Origin: Paraperlucidibaca baekdonensis
Lineage (GTDB): Bacteria; Pseudomonadota; Gammaproteobacteria; Pseudomonadales; Moraxellaceae
Length of the DNA stretch: 64,000 bases
Assembly: GCF_003387535.1 (NCBI RefSeq)
Contig: NZ_QUNR01000003.1
Span: 1-64,000 of the forward strand
Direction of reading: 5' to 3'
Position numbers and translations under genes: made by a program. The notes under the pieces were generated by a model. The model made no database searches. It was not told the origin of the DNA and worked only from the letters and a program-made list of their open reading frames with translations. Positions 8,419-15,552 of the stretch are shown here, in pieces. Each line of letters opens with the position of its first letter. The stretch's first letter is position 1.

Positions 8419-10206
8419 TTAGAAGCGATAGTTAGCTGTCACATAACCACTGCGGTCAGCCATACGATAGCCTTTAGCTAACTCGTAGTCTTTGTCGGTA
8501 ATGTTGTCTAGGCGCAGGCCAAGATTCAGCTGCTTCAAAATTTGCCACTGTGCATAGGCATTAAAAGTGGCAAAGCCATCATTACGTCCGCCAAAGTCAT
8601 CTGTTTTATTTCGAGAAAGATGTTGAGCGCCAATCGTTACGGTATCGTTAACGGCGTAATTGATGTGTGCATTGAGCTGCAGGCGAGGGCGGCGAAGCAG
8701 GGCCGCACCTGTGTTTTCGTCTTTGCTGCGAGCGCGAGTTACACCAACGCTATAGCTCACGCGACCTTGTTTACCGCTAAGGTCCAGTTCGACGCCTTCT
8801 AGTGTTACAGATGTCGTGTTGGCAAGTTTAAAGCCTGGGCCAAAATTGATCAGATCCTGCACATCGGTACGATACATGTTTACGCTAACCTTATGGTTAG
8901 GTAGATAGCGCCAAATCGCACCAATGTCGTGCTGGCGGCTGGTTTCTGGCCTCAAGTTTGGGTTATTAGAGGCGAAGCTGTCGTCGAAAAGTTCGGCAGC
9001 AGTTGGTGCGCGAAAGTTTGTGCCATAGCCGGCGTAAACATCGACTGCAGTTGACACTGCGTAGCCAATACGCACGGCGCCAGTATTTTGCACGCCCCAT
9101 TGTTCGTGGTTTTCATAGCGCCCGCTTAGACGGTAGCTGATATCGCCCAAGTAATTTTCATTAATGAGGTAGGCGGCATGATCGTTCAGAGAGCGGTTGA
9201 TGCTTGATGATTGAGTTTTTTCGTAGCTGGCATTTAAGCCGCCGGTTATGGTGCCGAAAACATGTGTTTTGATGGTATGCAGCCAGTCGATACTGTTGCG
9301 CAGGGTGTTAATTTTGTTTGTACCAAAACTATTTTGGTTAGATAGAAGGGTTTTGTTATGACCAAAGCTCAAGCTTTGTTTGTAGTCTTTTGATAACTCG
9401 GTTTCGTAAGCAAGATTCACAATAGATAAGTTGCCGTCTGTTTCACCATCGTCATATTCAGAGCGCTGCTCTTTAAAAATAGCAGAAGCATCCAAGGAAC
9501 TTGAGGCGCTCATTTCATGACTCGCAAATAAACGAGCGGTGCGTTGACGGCCACCATCTTTATCTGGTGAGTTGACAAAGAAGTTTGCGGCTTCGAAATT
9601 CTCATTGCCGGCGTTAAAACCTTGAGTATCTAGCTGGCCAAATGATGCGCCAAGCTTAGTGCTCTTGCTGTTGTGATTTAGGTTAACGGTGCTTTCTAAT
9701 GTGCCGTAGCTGCCTGCACGCACGCTAATACTGTTTTGGTTTCCTCGTCGCGTGAATATGTGAATCACACCTCCCATGGCATCTGAGCCGTATTGGCTAC
9801 TGTAGCCGCCACGGAGTACCTCAACTCGCTCAATGTCGTCAGCGCGGAGTAATGAAAAGTCGAACTGGCCTACGTTGCTATCATTTGCACGCACGCCATC
9901 GATTAAAACCAATACTTGCTTAGCGGCGAAGCCACGTAGAAAAACGCCAGTCGCTGTCAGTGAGCCACCATTTGGCGTTATGGCAATACCGTTAGCGTTT
10001 TGGAGGATGTCAGCTAGCGTTGCCGCCTGCTGCTGCTCAATATCGGCACGCGTGATGACGGTGGCGGCATCTAGGCGTGCATTTGATTGTTCTAAAGATC
10101 GGCTAGCGGTAATGACGACTTCGTCAAGGCTTGGGGTGCTTGCGGCTAAAGCAGGAAATGCTCCGAAGGCAACGATTGGGGCTAAAAATAACGGTAGGTG
10201 TTTCAT
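8419..10206 (-). CDS. btuB: TonB-dependent vitamin B12 receptor BtuB
   Basis: Outer-membrane receptor of 595 residues. It has a signal peptide (M-K-H-L-P-L-F-L then a hydrophobic core ending A-L-A-A) and a TonB box D-E-V-V-I-T-A just after cleavage. The plug domain carries R-x-E-V-L-R-G-x-Y-S-S-Q-Y-G-S-D-A-M-G-G-V-I. A 22-strand barrel ends in the C-terminal Phe needed for BAM assembly. Cobalamin as ligand is supported by the riboswitch in its leader and the adenosyltransferase downstream. The start is ATG at 10206; a frame reading further upstream runs through the riboswitch and is not coding. Barrel codons are AT-richer than those of neighbouring genes. Confidence 0.95.
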   Translation of the reverse strand: MKHLPLFLAPIVAFGAFPALAASTPSLDEVVITASRSLEQSNARLDAATVITRADIEQQQAATLADILQNANGIAITPNGGSLTATGVFLRGFAAKQVLVLIDGVRANDSNVGQFDFSLLRADDIERVEVLRGGYSSQYGSDAMGGVIHIFTRRGNQNSISVRAGSYGTLESTVNLNHNSKSTKLGASFGQLDTQGFNAGNENFEAANFFVNSPDKDGGRQRTARLFASHEMSASSSLDASAIFKEQRSEYDDGETDGNLSIVNLAYETELSKDYKQSLSFGHNKTLLSNQNSFGTNKINTLRNSIDWLHTIKTHVFGTITGGLNASYEKTQSSSINRSLNDHAAYLINENYLGDISYRLSGRYENHEQWGVQNTGAVRIGYAVSTAVDVYAGYGTNFRAPTAAELFDDSFASNNPNLRPETSRQHDIGAIWRYLPNHKVSVNMYRTDVQDLINFGPGFKLANTTSVTLEGVELDLSGKQGRVSYSVGVTRARSKDENTGAALLRRPRLQLNAHINYAVNDTVTIGAQHLSRNKTDDFGGRNDGFATFNAYAQWQILKQLNLGLRLDNITDKDYELAKGYRMADRSGYVTANYRF

Positions 10207-10220
10207 TGTGTGAATGACTC

Positions 10221-10294
10221 TCGTGCTGTTTGCATCCCCGCAAACAAAACTTGGGAAATGCCAGCACGAAGGTTGCCTGCACCAAGATGGTGCA
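10221..10294 (-). promoter_or_regulatory. expression-platform hairpins between riboswitch and btuB
   Basis: Two helices lie between the aptamer and the btuB ATG on the minus strand. One is a perfect 7-bp TGCACCA/TGGTGCA hairpin (10278-10294). The other is an 8-bp TCGTGCTG/CAGCACGA helix (10262-10269 with 10221-10228) enclosing a 6-bp GTTTGC/GCAAAC stem-loop. The second helix ends on the first base of the likely Shine-Dalgarno GAGAG (10217-10221). This suggests translational control by masking the ribosome site; that role is inferred. Confidence 0.55.
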
Positions 10295-10334
10295 AGCGAG
10301 CTTCGGATAGAGCGCCCACCGCGCTGGCCGTTGT

Positions 10335-10500
10335 GCAAAAGCCGGTCTCCGGGCTGACTGGCGGGCTGTAAAAGCCACAAGTGCTCGCCTTCCCATCTTG
10401 TTAGACAGTGGCGGTTGAGCACCTTAACCAGGGTCACCGTTGCGGGGGCAGCGTTGGGTTTACACCAACTTCCCGTCCGTTCATCGGAACGGACCAGTGC
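10335..10500 (-). promoter_or_regulatory. cobalamin (AdoCbl) riboswitch
   Basis: Read on the minus strand, the leader holds the conserved core of class-I cobalamin riboswitches in order. ACGGGAAG is followed by GGTG-TAAA-CCC, then GCTGCCCCCGCAAC. Next come GCCACTG (the B12 box), GGGAAGGCG, and finally GCCAGTCAGCCCGGAGACC. The GACC near the 3' end can pair with GGTC at the 5' boundary to close the aptamer. It lies about 130 nt upstream of the btuB start and should repress btuB when coenzyme B12 is plentiful. Boundaries are approximate. Confidence 0.95.
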
Positions 10501-10736
10501 GAACACTGGACACTTTTGCGGCGTATAGTGTGGTCAAGCGTGCAAACTTTGTCCATTGCTTTCATGTGCTGTGGCGGTTTTGTAGCGATAGTGCTGGCCT
10601 GTCCAACCAAAGGTGCTACAGATTGCTTACAAAATTGACCGTTCATCGCCAGTCCCGCAGACAGGCGGCATTGACCCGATGCCCCCAAATGGCGCATATC
10701 TGACAGCCGTTGGAAATAACAATAACGAGGCCTTAC
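10501..10736. other. intergenic region between riboswitch and first DUF1302 gene
   Basis: This is the divergent spacer that must hold promoters for btuB (minus) and the DUF1302/DUF1329 cluster (plus). Together with the btuB leader it forms the only gene-free stretch above 300 bases in the window. I found no convincing promoter: TTGACC at 10671 with CATATC 18 bases later is a weak candidate for the plus strand. A 10-base word (CCGTTCATCG) occurs at both 10477 and 10639. No RNA gene or ORF with support was seen. Confidence 0.5.
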
Positions 10737-12641
10737 ATGAAACACACTGCTCTCCGCCCAAAACGCCTGCCACTCGTGGCAGCGATTGCCGCCATCGGCA
10801 TGATGGGCTCCATCCCTGCTCATGCTGTTCAATTTGATGTGACTGATGAAGTCACGGGGTCGTTCGACACAACACTGACTTACGGTGCATTGTGGCGTGT
10901 GACTGGGCAAGACAAGCGCCTGTTACTTCCTGCCAATGGTGGTGTTCGTAACAGCGGTAACTACGACAACGGCAACGCTAACTATGAGCGCGGTGACTTA
11001 GTATCTTCTTTGTTTAAAATGAACAATGATATTGCACTGAATTATAAAAACTTTGATGCATTTTTCCGTGTTTTATCTTTTTACGATCACGCTATTCAAA
11101 ACAAGGACTTTGATCCTAACAGAGCCGATCAGCGAACCATTCGTAACCGCCTAGGTCACGACTATGAGATTTACGACGCTTATGTTCGTGGTAATTTCGA
11201 TATTGGTGAGAGAAATTTAGGTGTTCGTGTTGGTAAGCAAGTAATTAGCTGGGGTGAAAGTACATTTATTCCTAACGGTATCAATACACTAAATCCAGTC
11301 GATGTGGCAAAGCTACGAGCGCCAGGTTCTGAGCTCAAGGAAGCATTTCTACCCATTGGCATGGCACAAATGACGCTCGATATAACAGACAACCTGAGTG
11401 TAGAGCTTGTTAGTCAATATCAGTGGCGTGCTACGCGTATCGAGCCTAATGGCTCATATTTTAGTACTAATGATTTCGCCTCACCTGGTGGTTCAAAAGT
11501 TTTAATTGCTTCAGCAGCAGCCAATGAAAATTCTCCTGGATATATTGATATAAATGAAATTAATCCTGCACTAGCTCCTGGCTTATATACCCCATCAAAT
11601 GGCGGTGGTGTATTTATTCCGCGAGCTTCTGATAAGTCACCAAGTGACAGTGGGCAATATGGGTTTGCAGCTAGACTACTTGTGCCAGAGTTAAATAATA
11701 CTGAATTTGGTATTTATTTCGCTAATTACCATAGCAGGACACCGCTTATATCTGGAAACATCTCCAATCAAAGTCCTACAGATGAGGCATTACAAGTAGG
11801 CAGTATTGTTGCGGCAACGGCTTCTAATCTAATGCCAGTTGATGCGGCAACCGCTACAAACCTTGTTCGAGCGCAAAACTCAAGATATGTAGTTGAGTAT
11901 CCTGAGGATATTACGATGTATGGTTTGAGCTTTAACACTCTTGCTCCTATGGGCATTGCATTACAAGGTGAATATTCATATCGTCCCAATCAGCCACTTC
12001 AGCTTGCTGCTAATAACTTATTAGCAGAGCTTTTAACTTTTGGTGCCCCTCCACTGAATACTGGTATTGATGGTTTAAGCGAAACTGATCCTACAGTTAG
12101 AGGCCGTTTTGTTGAGGGCTACAAGCGTGTCAAAGCTCATCAATTCCAAATGACTGCAACACAAACTTTTGGCCCACAGTTAGGTGCATCACAATTAATT
12201 GGTGTTGCTGAAGTGGGTTATGCTTATTTAGACCTACCTAGCGGCATTGACTTTAACGGTACTGGTTTAGATTACACAACTAACATTACTAATAAAGGTA
12301 TTATGACTCGCAACTCTTATGGTTATCGTGCTGTCATGCGAGCTAACTATAATAATGCCTTCCGGTCAGTAAACATTATTCCACGTATTGCCTTTTCTCA
12401 TGACCTACGCGGTACCAGCCCAACATTTACACAAGGAAATAAGGCGGTGAGCATTGGTATCGGTGCTGAATATTTGAGTAGCTGGCAGGCAGATATCTCA
12501 TACACAAACTTTTTTGGTGGAGAGCAAATCACGCAAGCAAACTCTGGAAATGCCGCTTTAGTTCAGCCTGTATCTCAATCAACCACTCAAGCCCTTGGCG
12601 ACCGCGATTTCATCGCCGCCTCTGTTAGCTACTCCTTCTAA
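10737..12641 (+). CDS. DUF1302 family outer-membrane protein, copy 1
   Basis: Predicted outer-membrane beta-barrel of 634 residues with a signal peptide (about 1-32, ending I-P-A-H-A). The mature start V-Q-F-D-V-T-D-E-V-T-G-S-F-D-T-T is typical of DUF1302, and a C-terminal S-V-S-Y-S-F ends in Phe as for BAM substrates. The shared core motif V-G-K-Q-V-I-S-W-G-E-S and P-G-S-E-L-K-E-A-F is also present in the second copy at 15553. Function of the family is not established; co-occurrence with DUF1329 and MMPL transporters suggests export or uptake of a hydrophobic compound. Start ATG at 10737, with a GAGG upstream, is preferred over the ATG at 10710. The barrel codons are clearly AT-richer than those of the following gene. 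Confidence 0.85.
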   Translation: MKHTALRPKRLPLVAAIAAIGMMGSIPAHAVQFDVTDEVTGSFDTTLTYGALWRVTGQDKRLLLPANGGVRNSGNYDNGNANYERGDLVSSLFKMNNDIALNYKNFDAFFRVLSFYDHAIQNKDFDPNRADQRTIRNRLGHDYEIYDAYVRGNFDIGERNLGVRVGKQVISWGESTFIPNGINTLNPVDVAKLRAPGSELKEAFLPIGMAQMTLDITDNLSVELVSQYQWRATRIEPNGSYFSTNDFASPGGSKVLIASAAANENSPGYIDINEINPALAPGLYTPSNGGGVFIPRASDKSPSDSGQYGFAARLLVPELNNTEFGIYFANYHSRTPLISGNISNQSPTDEALQVGSIVAATASNLMPVDAATATNLVRAQNSRYVVEYPEDITMYGLSFNTLAPMGIALQGEYSYRPNQPLQLAANNLLAELLTFGAPPLNTGIDGLSETDPTVRGRFVEGYKRVKAHQFQMTATQTFGPQLGASQLIGVAEVGYAYLDLPSGIDFNGTGLDYTTNITNKGIMTRNSYGYRAVMRANYNNAFRSVNIIPRIAFSHDLRGTSPTFTQGNKAVSIGIGAEYLSSWQADISYTNFFGGEQITQANSGNAALVQPVSQSTTQALGDRDFIAASVSYSF

Positions 12642-12667
12642 TCACAAATAAAAGAGAGAAACCTTTT

Positions 12668-14026
12668 ATGAAAAATATGACGAAACATTTATTGGCCGCT
12701 GCCATTGCAGCGACCGTGGCCATGCCAGCGTTTGCGGTGGTTAGCGCCGACGAAGCGGCGAAGCTGGGCAAGTCGCTCACGCCCATGGGTGCTGAGCAGG
12801 CGGGCAACGCGGCGGGTACCATTCCGGCGTGGACTGGCGGTATCACCTCGCCAGGTGCTGGTTTCAAAACCGGCAACCACTACAAAGACCCGTACAACGA
12901 CAAGCCGTTGTTCACAATCACGGCGGCAAATGCCGCTGAGTACAAAGACAACCTCAGCGCCGGCCAAATGGCGATGCTGAAAAAGTATCCTGACTGGAAA
13001 CTGGTGGTCTACCCAACACGCCGTAGCTCATCGTTCCCGAAAGGTCACTACGATGAAACCATGGCCAACGCCACGCGTGCATCGTTGACCGATGGCGGTA
13101 ACGGCATCAAAGGCACCGACGGTGGTGTGGCTTTCCCAATCCCGAAAAATGGTCTGGAAGTGATCTGGAACCACCTCACACGCTACCGCGGTGAGGCGTA
13201 TGCCACGAACTGGAGCCAAGCGGCTGTTACGCGTAGCGGTTCCTACACTCCCGTGCGCTTCGAATATGAGTTTGAATTTCACTATGGCAGCTTGACCAAG
13301 CCGAAAGCTGAGCGTGAAGACAACAAGCTCTTCAACTTCCTGCAAAAAGTCACCGCGCCTGCACGTTTGGCTGGTGCCATCTTGCTGGTTCACGAATACG
13401 CTGACCAAGTCAAAGATCCACGCCGTGCATGGACCTACAACCCCGGTCAGCGCCGTGTGCGTTTGGCGCCAAACGTGGCCTATGACAACCCCGGTACCGC
13501 GGCCGATGGCCTGCGTACCAACGATGACTTCCAAATGTTCAACGGCGCAACTGACCGCTACAACTGGAAACTCGTGGGTAAAAAAGAGATCTACATTCCG
13601 TATAACTCGTACAAAATCAGCGGCAACGAGCTGAAAATGGAAGATGTACTGAAGCCTGGCCACATCAACCCCGATGCCGCACGTTATGAGCTGCACCGTG
13701 TGTGGGTTGTTGAGGCGACACTGAAGCCCGGCACCAGCCACATCTACTCAAAACGTACGTTTTATGTCGACGAAGACTCCTGGATGAACGTGTTGCAAGA
13801 TTCCTACGATGGCCGCGGCCAACTCTGGAGAACATCCGAGCAGCACAACGTGAACTACGCCGACGTGCCCATGCAGTACCCCACCGTGGAGGTCCACAAC
13901 GACCTGCAGTCGGGTCGCTACTTGGCCATGAGCCTGCGTAACGACGAGAAAGAAGTGTATGTGCCAATCAAACGCACAGCCGCCGACTTCTCGCCCAATG
14001 GCCTACGCCGTGCCGGTGTTCGCTAA
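12668..14026 (+). CDS. DUF1329 family periplasmic protein, copy 1
   Basis: Secreted protein of 452 residues with a signal peptide (about 1-24, ending M-P-A-F-A). The mature N-terminus A-D-E-A-A-K-L-G is followed by T-P-M-G-A-E-Q-A-G-N and T-I-P-A-W-T-G-G-I. Downstream conserved blocks are R-V-R-L-A-P-N-V-A-Y-D-N-P-G, T-N-D-D-F-x-M-F-N-G-A-T-D-R-Y and R-Y-E-L-H-R-V-W-V-V-E. DUF1329 proteins are of unknown function. A LolA/LolB-like lipid-carrier fold has been suggested, which I recall but cannot test here. It follows the DUF1302 gene by 26 bases and is probably co-transcribed with it. A terminator follows. Confidence 0.88.
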   Translation: MKNMTKHLLAAAIAATVAMPAFAVVSADEAAKLGKSLTPMGAEQAGNAAGTIPAWTGGITSPGAGFKTGNHYKDPYNDKPLFTITAANAAEYKDNLSAGQMAMLKKYPDWKLVVYPTRRSSSFPKGHYDETMANATRASLTDGGNGIKGTDGGVAFPIPKNGLEVIWNHLTRYRGEAYATNWSQAAVTRSGSYTPVRFEYEFEFHYGSLTKPKAEREDNKLFNFLQKVTAPARLAGAILLVHEYADQVKDPRRAWTYNPGQRRVRLAPNVAYDNPGTAADGLRTNDDFQMFNGATDRYNWKLVGKKEIYIPYNSYKISGNELKMEDVLKPGHINPDAARYELHRVWVVEATLKPGTSHIYSKRTFYVDEDSWMNVLQDSYDGRGQLWRTSEQHNVNYADVPMQYPTVEVHNDLQSGRYLAMSLRNDEKEVYVPIKRTAADFSPNGLRRAGVR

Positions 14027-14044
14027 GCGCTAATGTGGTGAATG

Positions 14045-14071
14045 AAGCCAGCCTTCGGGCTGGCTTTTTTT
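14045..14071 (+). terminator. terminator after DUF1329 copy 1
   Basis: A GCCAGCC/GGCTGGC stem (14047-14053 with 14058-14064) with a stable TTCG loop is followed by seven T residues. It separates the first DUF1302-DUF1329 pair from the next DUF1329 gene and may reduce read-through. Confidence 0.88.
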
Positions 14072-14092
14072 GTCTAAATATTGAGGTTTATC

Positions 14093-15424
14093 ATGCTAAT
14101 GCCATCGTTTCGTGTGGTTTGCGGGTTGCTATCTTTTGTGTCGATTAGTGTGGTTGCCGCACCCGCCGCGCTCACGCCCATAGGCGCCGAAAGTGGTGCT
14201 AATGCCGCCGCAACTATTCCGGCGTGGGCCGGTGGTTTAACGAAGGTCGCAGCGGGTTTCAAAGAGGGCGATCATTACCGCAACCCATTCCCCGACGATA
14301 AACCGCTCTACACCGTGACGGCTGCCAATATGGCCAGTCATGCGGCGAATTTGACGGTCGGCCAGCAGGCTTTGTTGAAGAAATATCCGTCATGGAAAAT
14401 GACGGTATACCCCACGCGTCGCACCGCGGCGTATCCGCAAGCGGTTTATGACGCAACGGCTGAGAATCCCGCGCGCGTGCAATTAGTCGATGGTGGTAAC
14501 GGCTTTATTGGTACTTCGGTGGGTGTGCCATTTCCGCAGCCCAAAGTGGGTGTGGAGGTGATCTGGAATCACATCACTGCTTATCGTGGTGATAGCTTTA
14601 CCACCAGCAGTCGACAAGTGGCAGTAACAGCATCGGGCGATTACACGCCGGTGCGTTTCGAGACAGTCTTTGACTTTCATTACAACAACTTGAAGAAAGC
14701 GCCAGAAGACCGCGAGCCCAACAAGCTGGTGAACTTTATGCAATCGACCACGGCGCCGGCACGCCTGGCGGGCCAGGCATTGTTGGTGCATGAGTATATC
14801 GATCAAACCAAAAATCCGCGCATGGCCTGGACCTATAATCCGGGTCAGCGCCGCGTGCGTTTGGCGCCTAATGTGGCTTATGACAACCCCGGTGCCGCCT
14901 CCGATGGCCTGCGCACCAACGATGACTTCGCGTTATTTAACGGTGCCACTGATCGTTATGACTGGCAGCTAGTGGGCAAAAAAGAATTGTTGGTGCCATA
15001 CAACAGCTATGCGCTCGGCAGCGATGCCTTGAAGATCGACGACATTGTTCGGCCGGGGCACATCAATCCAGACCACGCGCGCTATGAGCTGCACCGCGTG
15101 TGGGTGGTGGAGGCGCGTCTGAAAAAGGGCATCAGCCATCTGTACAGCCGCCGCACGTTTTACGTTGATGAAGACTCGTGGAGCATTGTAGTGGCCGACA
15201 CTTACGATACGCGCAATCAACTCTGGCGTGTGTCTGAGCTGCATACCCTGCAAGCGCCAAATATCCCGGCATTATTGCCCGCGGCTGAGGTGCATCACGA
15301 CTTGCTGTCGGGGCGTTATTTGGTGTCGGGCTTGATTAACGAAGAGTCGCAAGTGTATCGGCGCGCCAACTACCGCTCGGGTGATTTTTCGCCAAGTGCC
15401 TTGCGCCGTGCGGGTACGCGCTAA
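14093..15424 (+). CDS. DUF1329 family periplasmic protein, copy 2
   Basis: Second DUF1329 paralogue, 443 residues, with a signal peptide (about 1-22, ending V-V-A-A-P). It keeps the blocks T-P-I-G-A-E-S-G-A-N, T-I-P-A-W-A-G-G, R-V-R-L-A-P-N-V-A-Y-D-N-P-G and R-Y-E-L-H-R-V-W-V-V-E. It lacks the A-D-E-A-A-K-L-G segment found at the mature start of copies 1 and 3. ATG at 14093 follows a GAGG with six-base spacing, better than TTG at 14081. It is the only one of the three copies not directly behind a DUF1302 gene. A terminator lies in front and a palindrome-rich spacer behind, so it may be a separate unit. Confidence 0.85.
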   Translation: MLMPSFRVVCGLLSFVSISVVAAPAALTPIGAESGANAAATIPAWAGGLTKVAAGFKEGDHYRNPFPDDKPLYTVTAANMASHAANLTVGQQALLKKYPSWKMTVYPTRRTAAYPQAVYDATAENPARVQLVDGGNGFIGTSVGVPFPQPKVGVEVIWNHITAYRGDSFTTSSRQVAVTASGDYTPVRFETVFDFHYNNLKKAPEDREPNKLVNFMQSTTAPARLAGQALLVHEYIDQTKNPRMAWTYNPGQRRVRLAPNVAYDNPGAASDGLRTNDDFALFNGATDRYDWQLVGKKELLVPYNSYALGSDALKIDDIVRPGHINPDHARYELHRVWVVEARLKKGISHLYSRRTFYVDEDSWSIVVADTYDTRNQLWRVSELHTLQAPNIPALLPAAEVHHDLLSGRYLVSGLINEESQVYRRANYRSGDFSPSALRRAGTR

Positions 15425-15476
15425 GCTGCTGGCGCTTCTTTTGCGGAGTGTCTTTTTTGAACAACTGATGTGGCAG

Positions 15477-15518
15477 CGCTTGTGAGGTACTTATTACATA
15501 GGTATAAGTAGGCAAGCG
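15477..15518 (+). promoter_or_regulatory. nested inverted repeat upstream of DUF1302 copy 2
   Basis: An inner perfect 7-bp inverted repeat, TACTTAT/ATAAGTA (15488-15494 with 15504-15510), sits inside an outer perfect 6-bp repeat, CGCTTG/CAAGCG (15477-15482 with 15513-15518). There is no T-run, so it is not an obvious terminator. It lies 35 bases before the DUF1302 start and may be an operator or a leader hairpin. Confidence 0.5.
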
Positions 15519-15552
15519 TTGCCCTATTAGAAAAATAAAAAAGGTACTCACC

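Noticed and set aside
10207-10506. N-terminal extension of btuB to 695 residues
   Set aside because: The extra frame is translated riboswitch. The signal peptide and TonB box begin at ATG 10206.
10477-10648. 10-base repeated word CCGTTCATCG at 10477 and 10639
   Set aside because: One copy is inside riboswitch helix sequence. Two copies without further structure are not enough to call a repeat.
13028-13741. 237-residue open frame on the minus strand
   Set aside because: Shadow of DUF1329 copy 1. Similar shadows occur in the other copies because the sequences are related.
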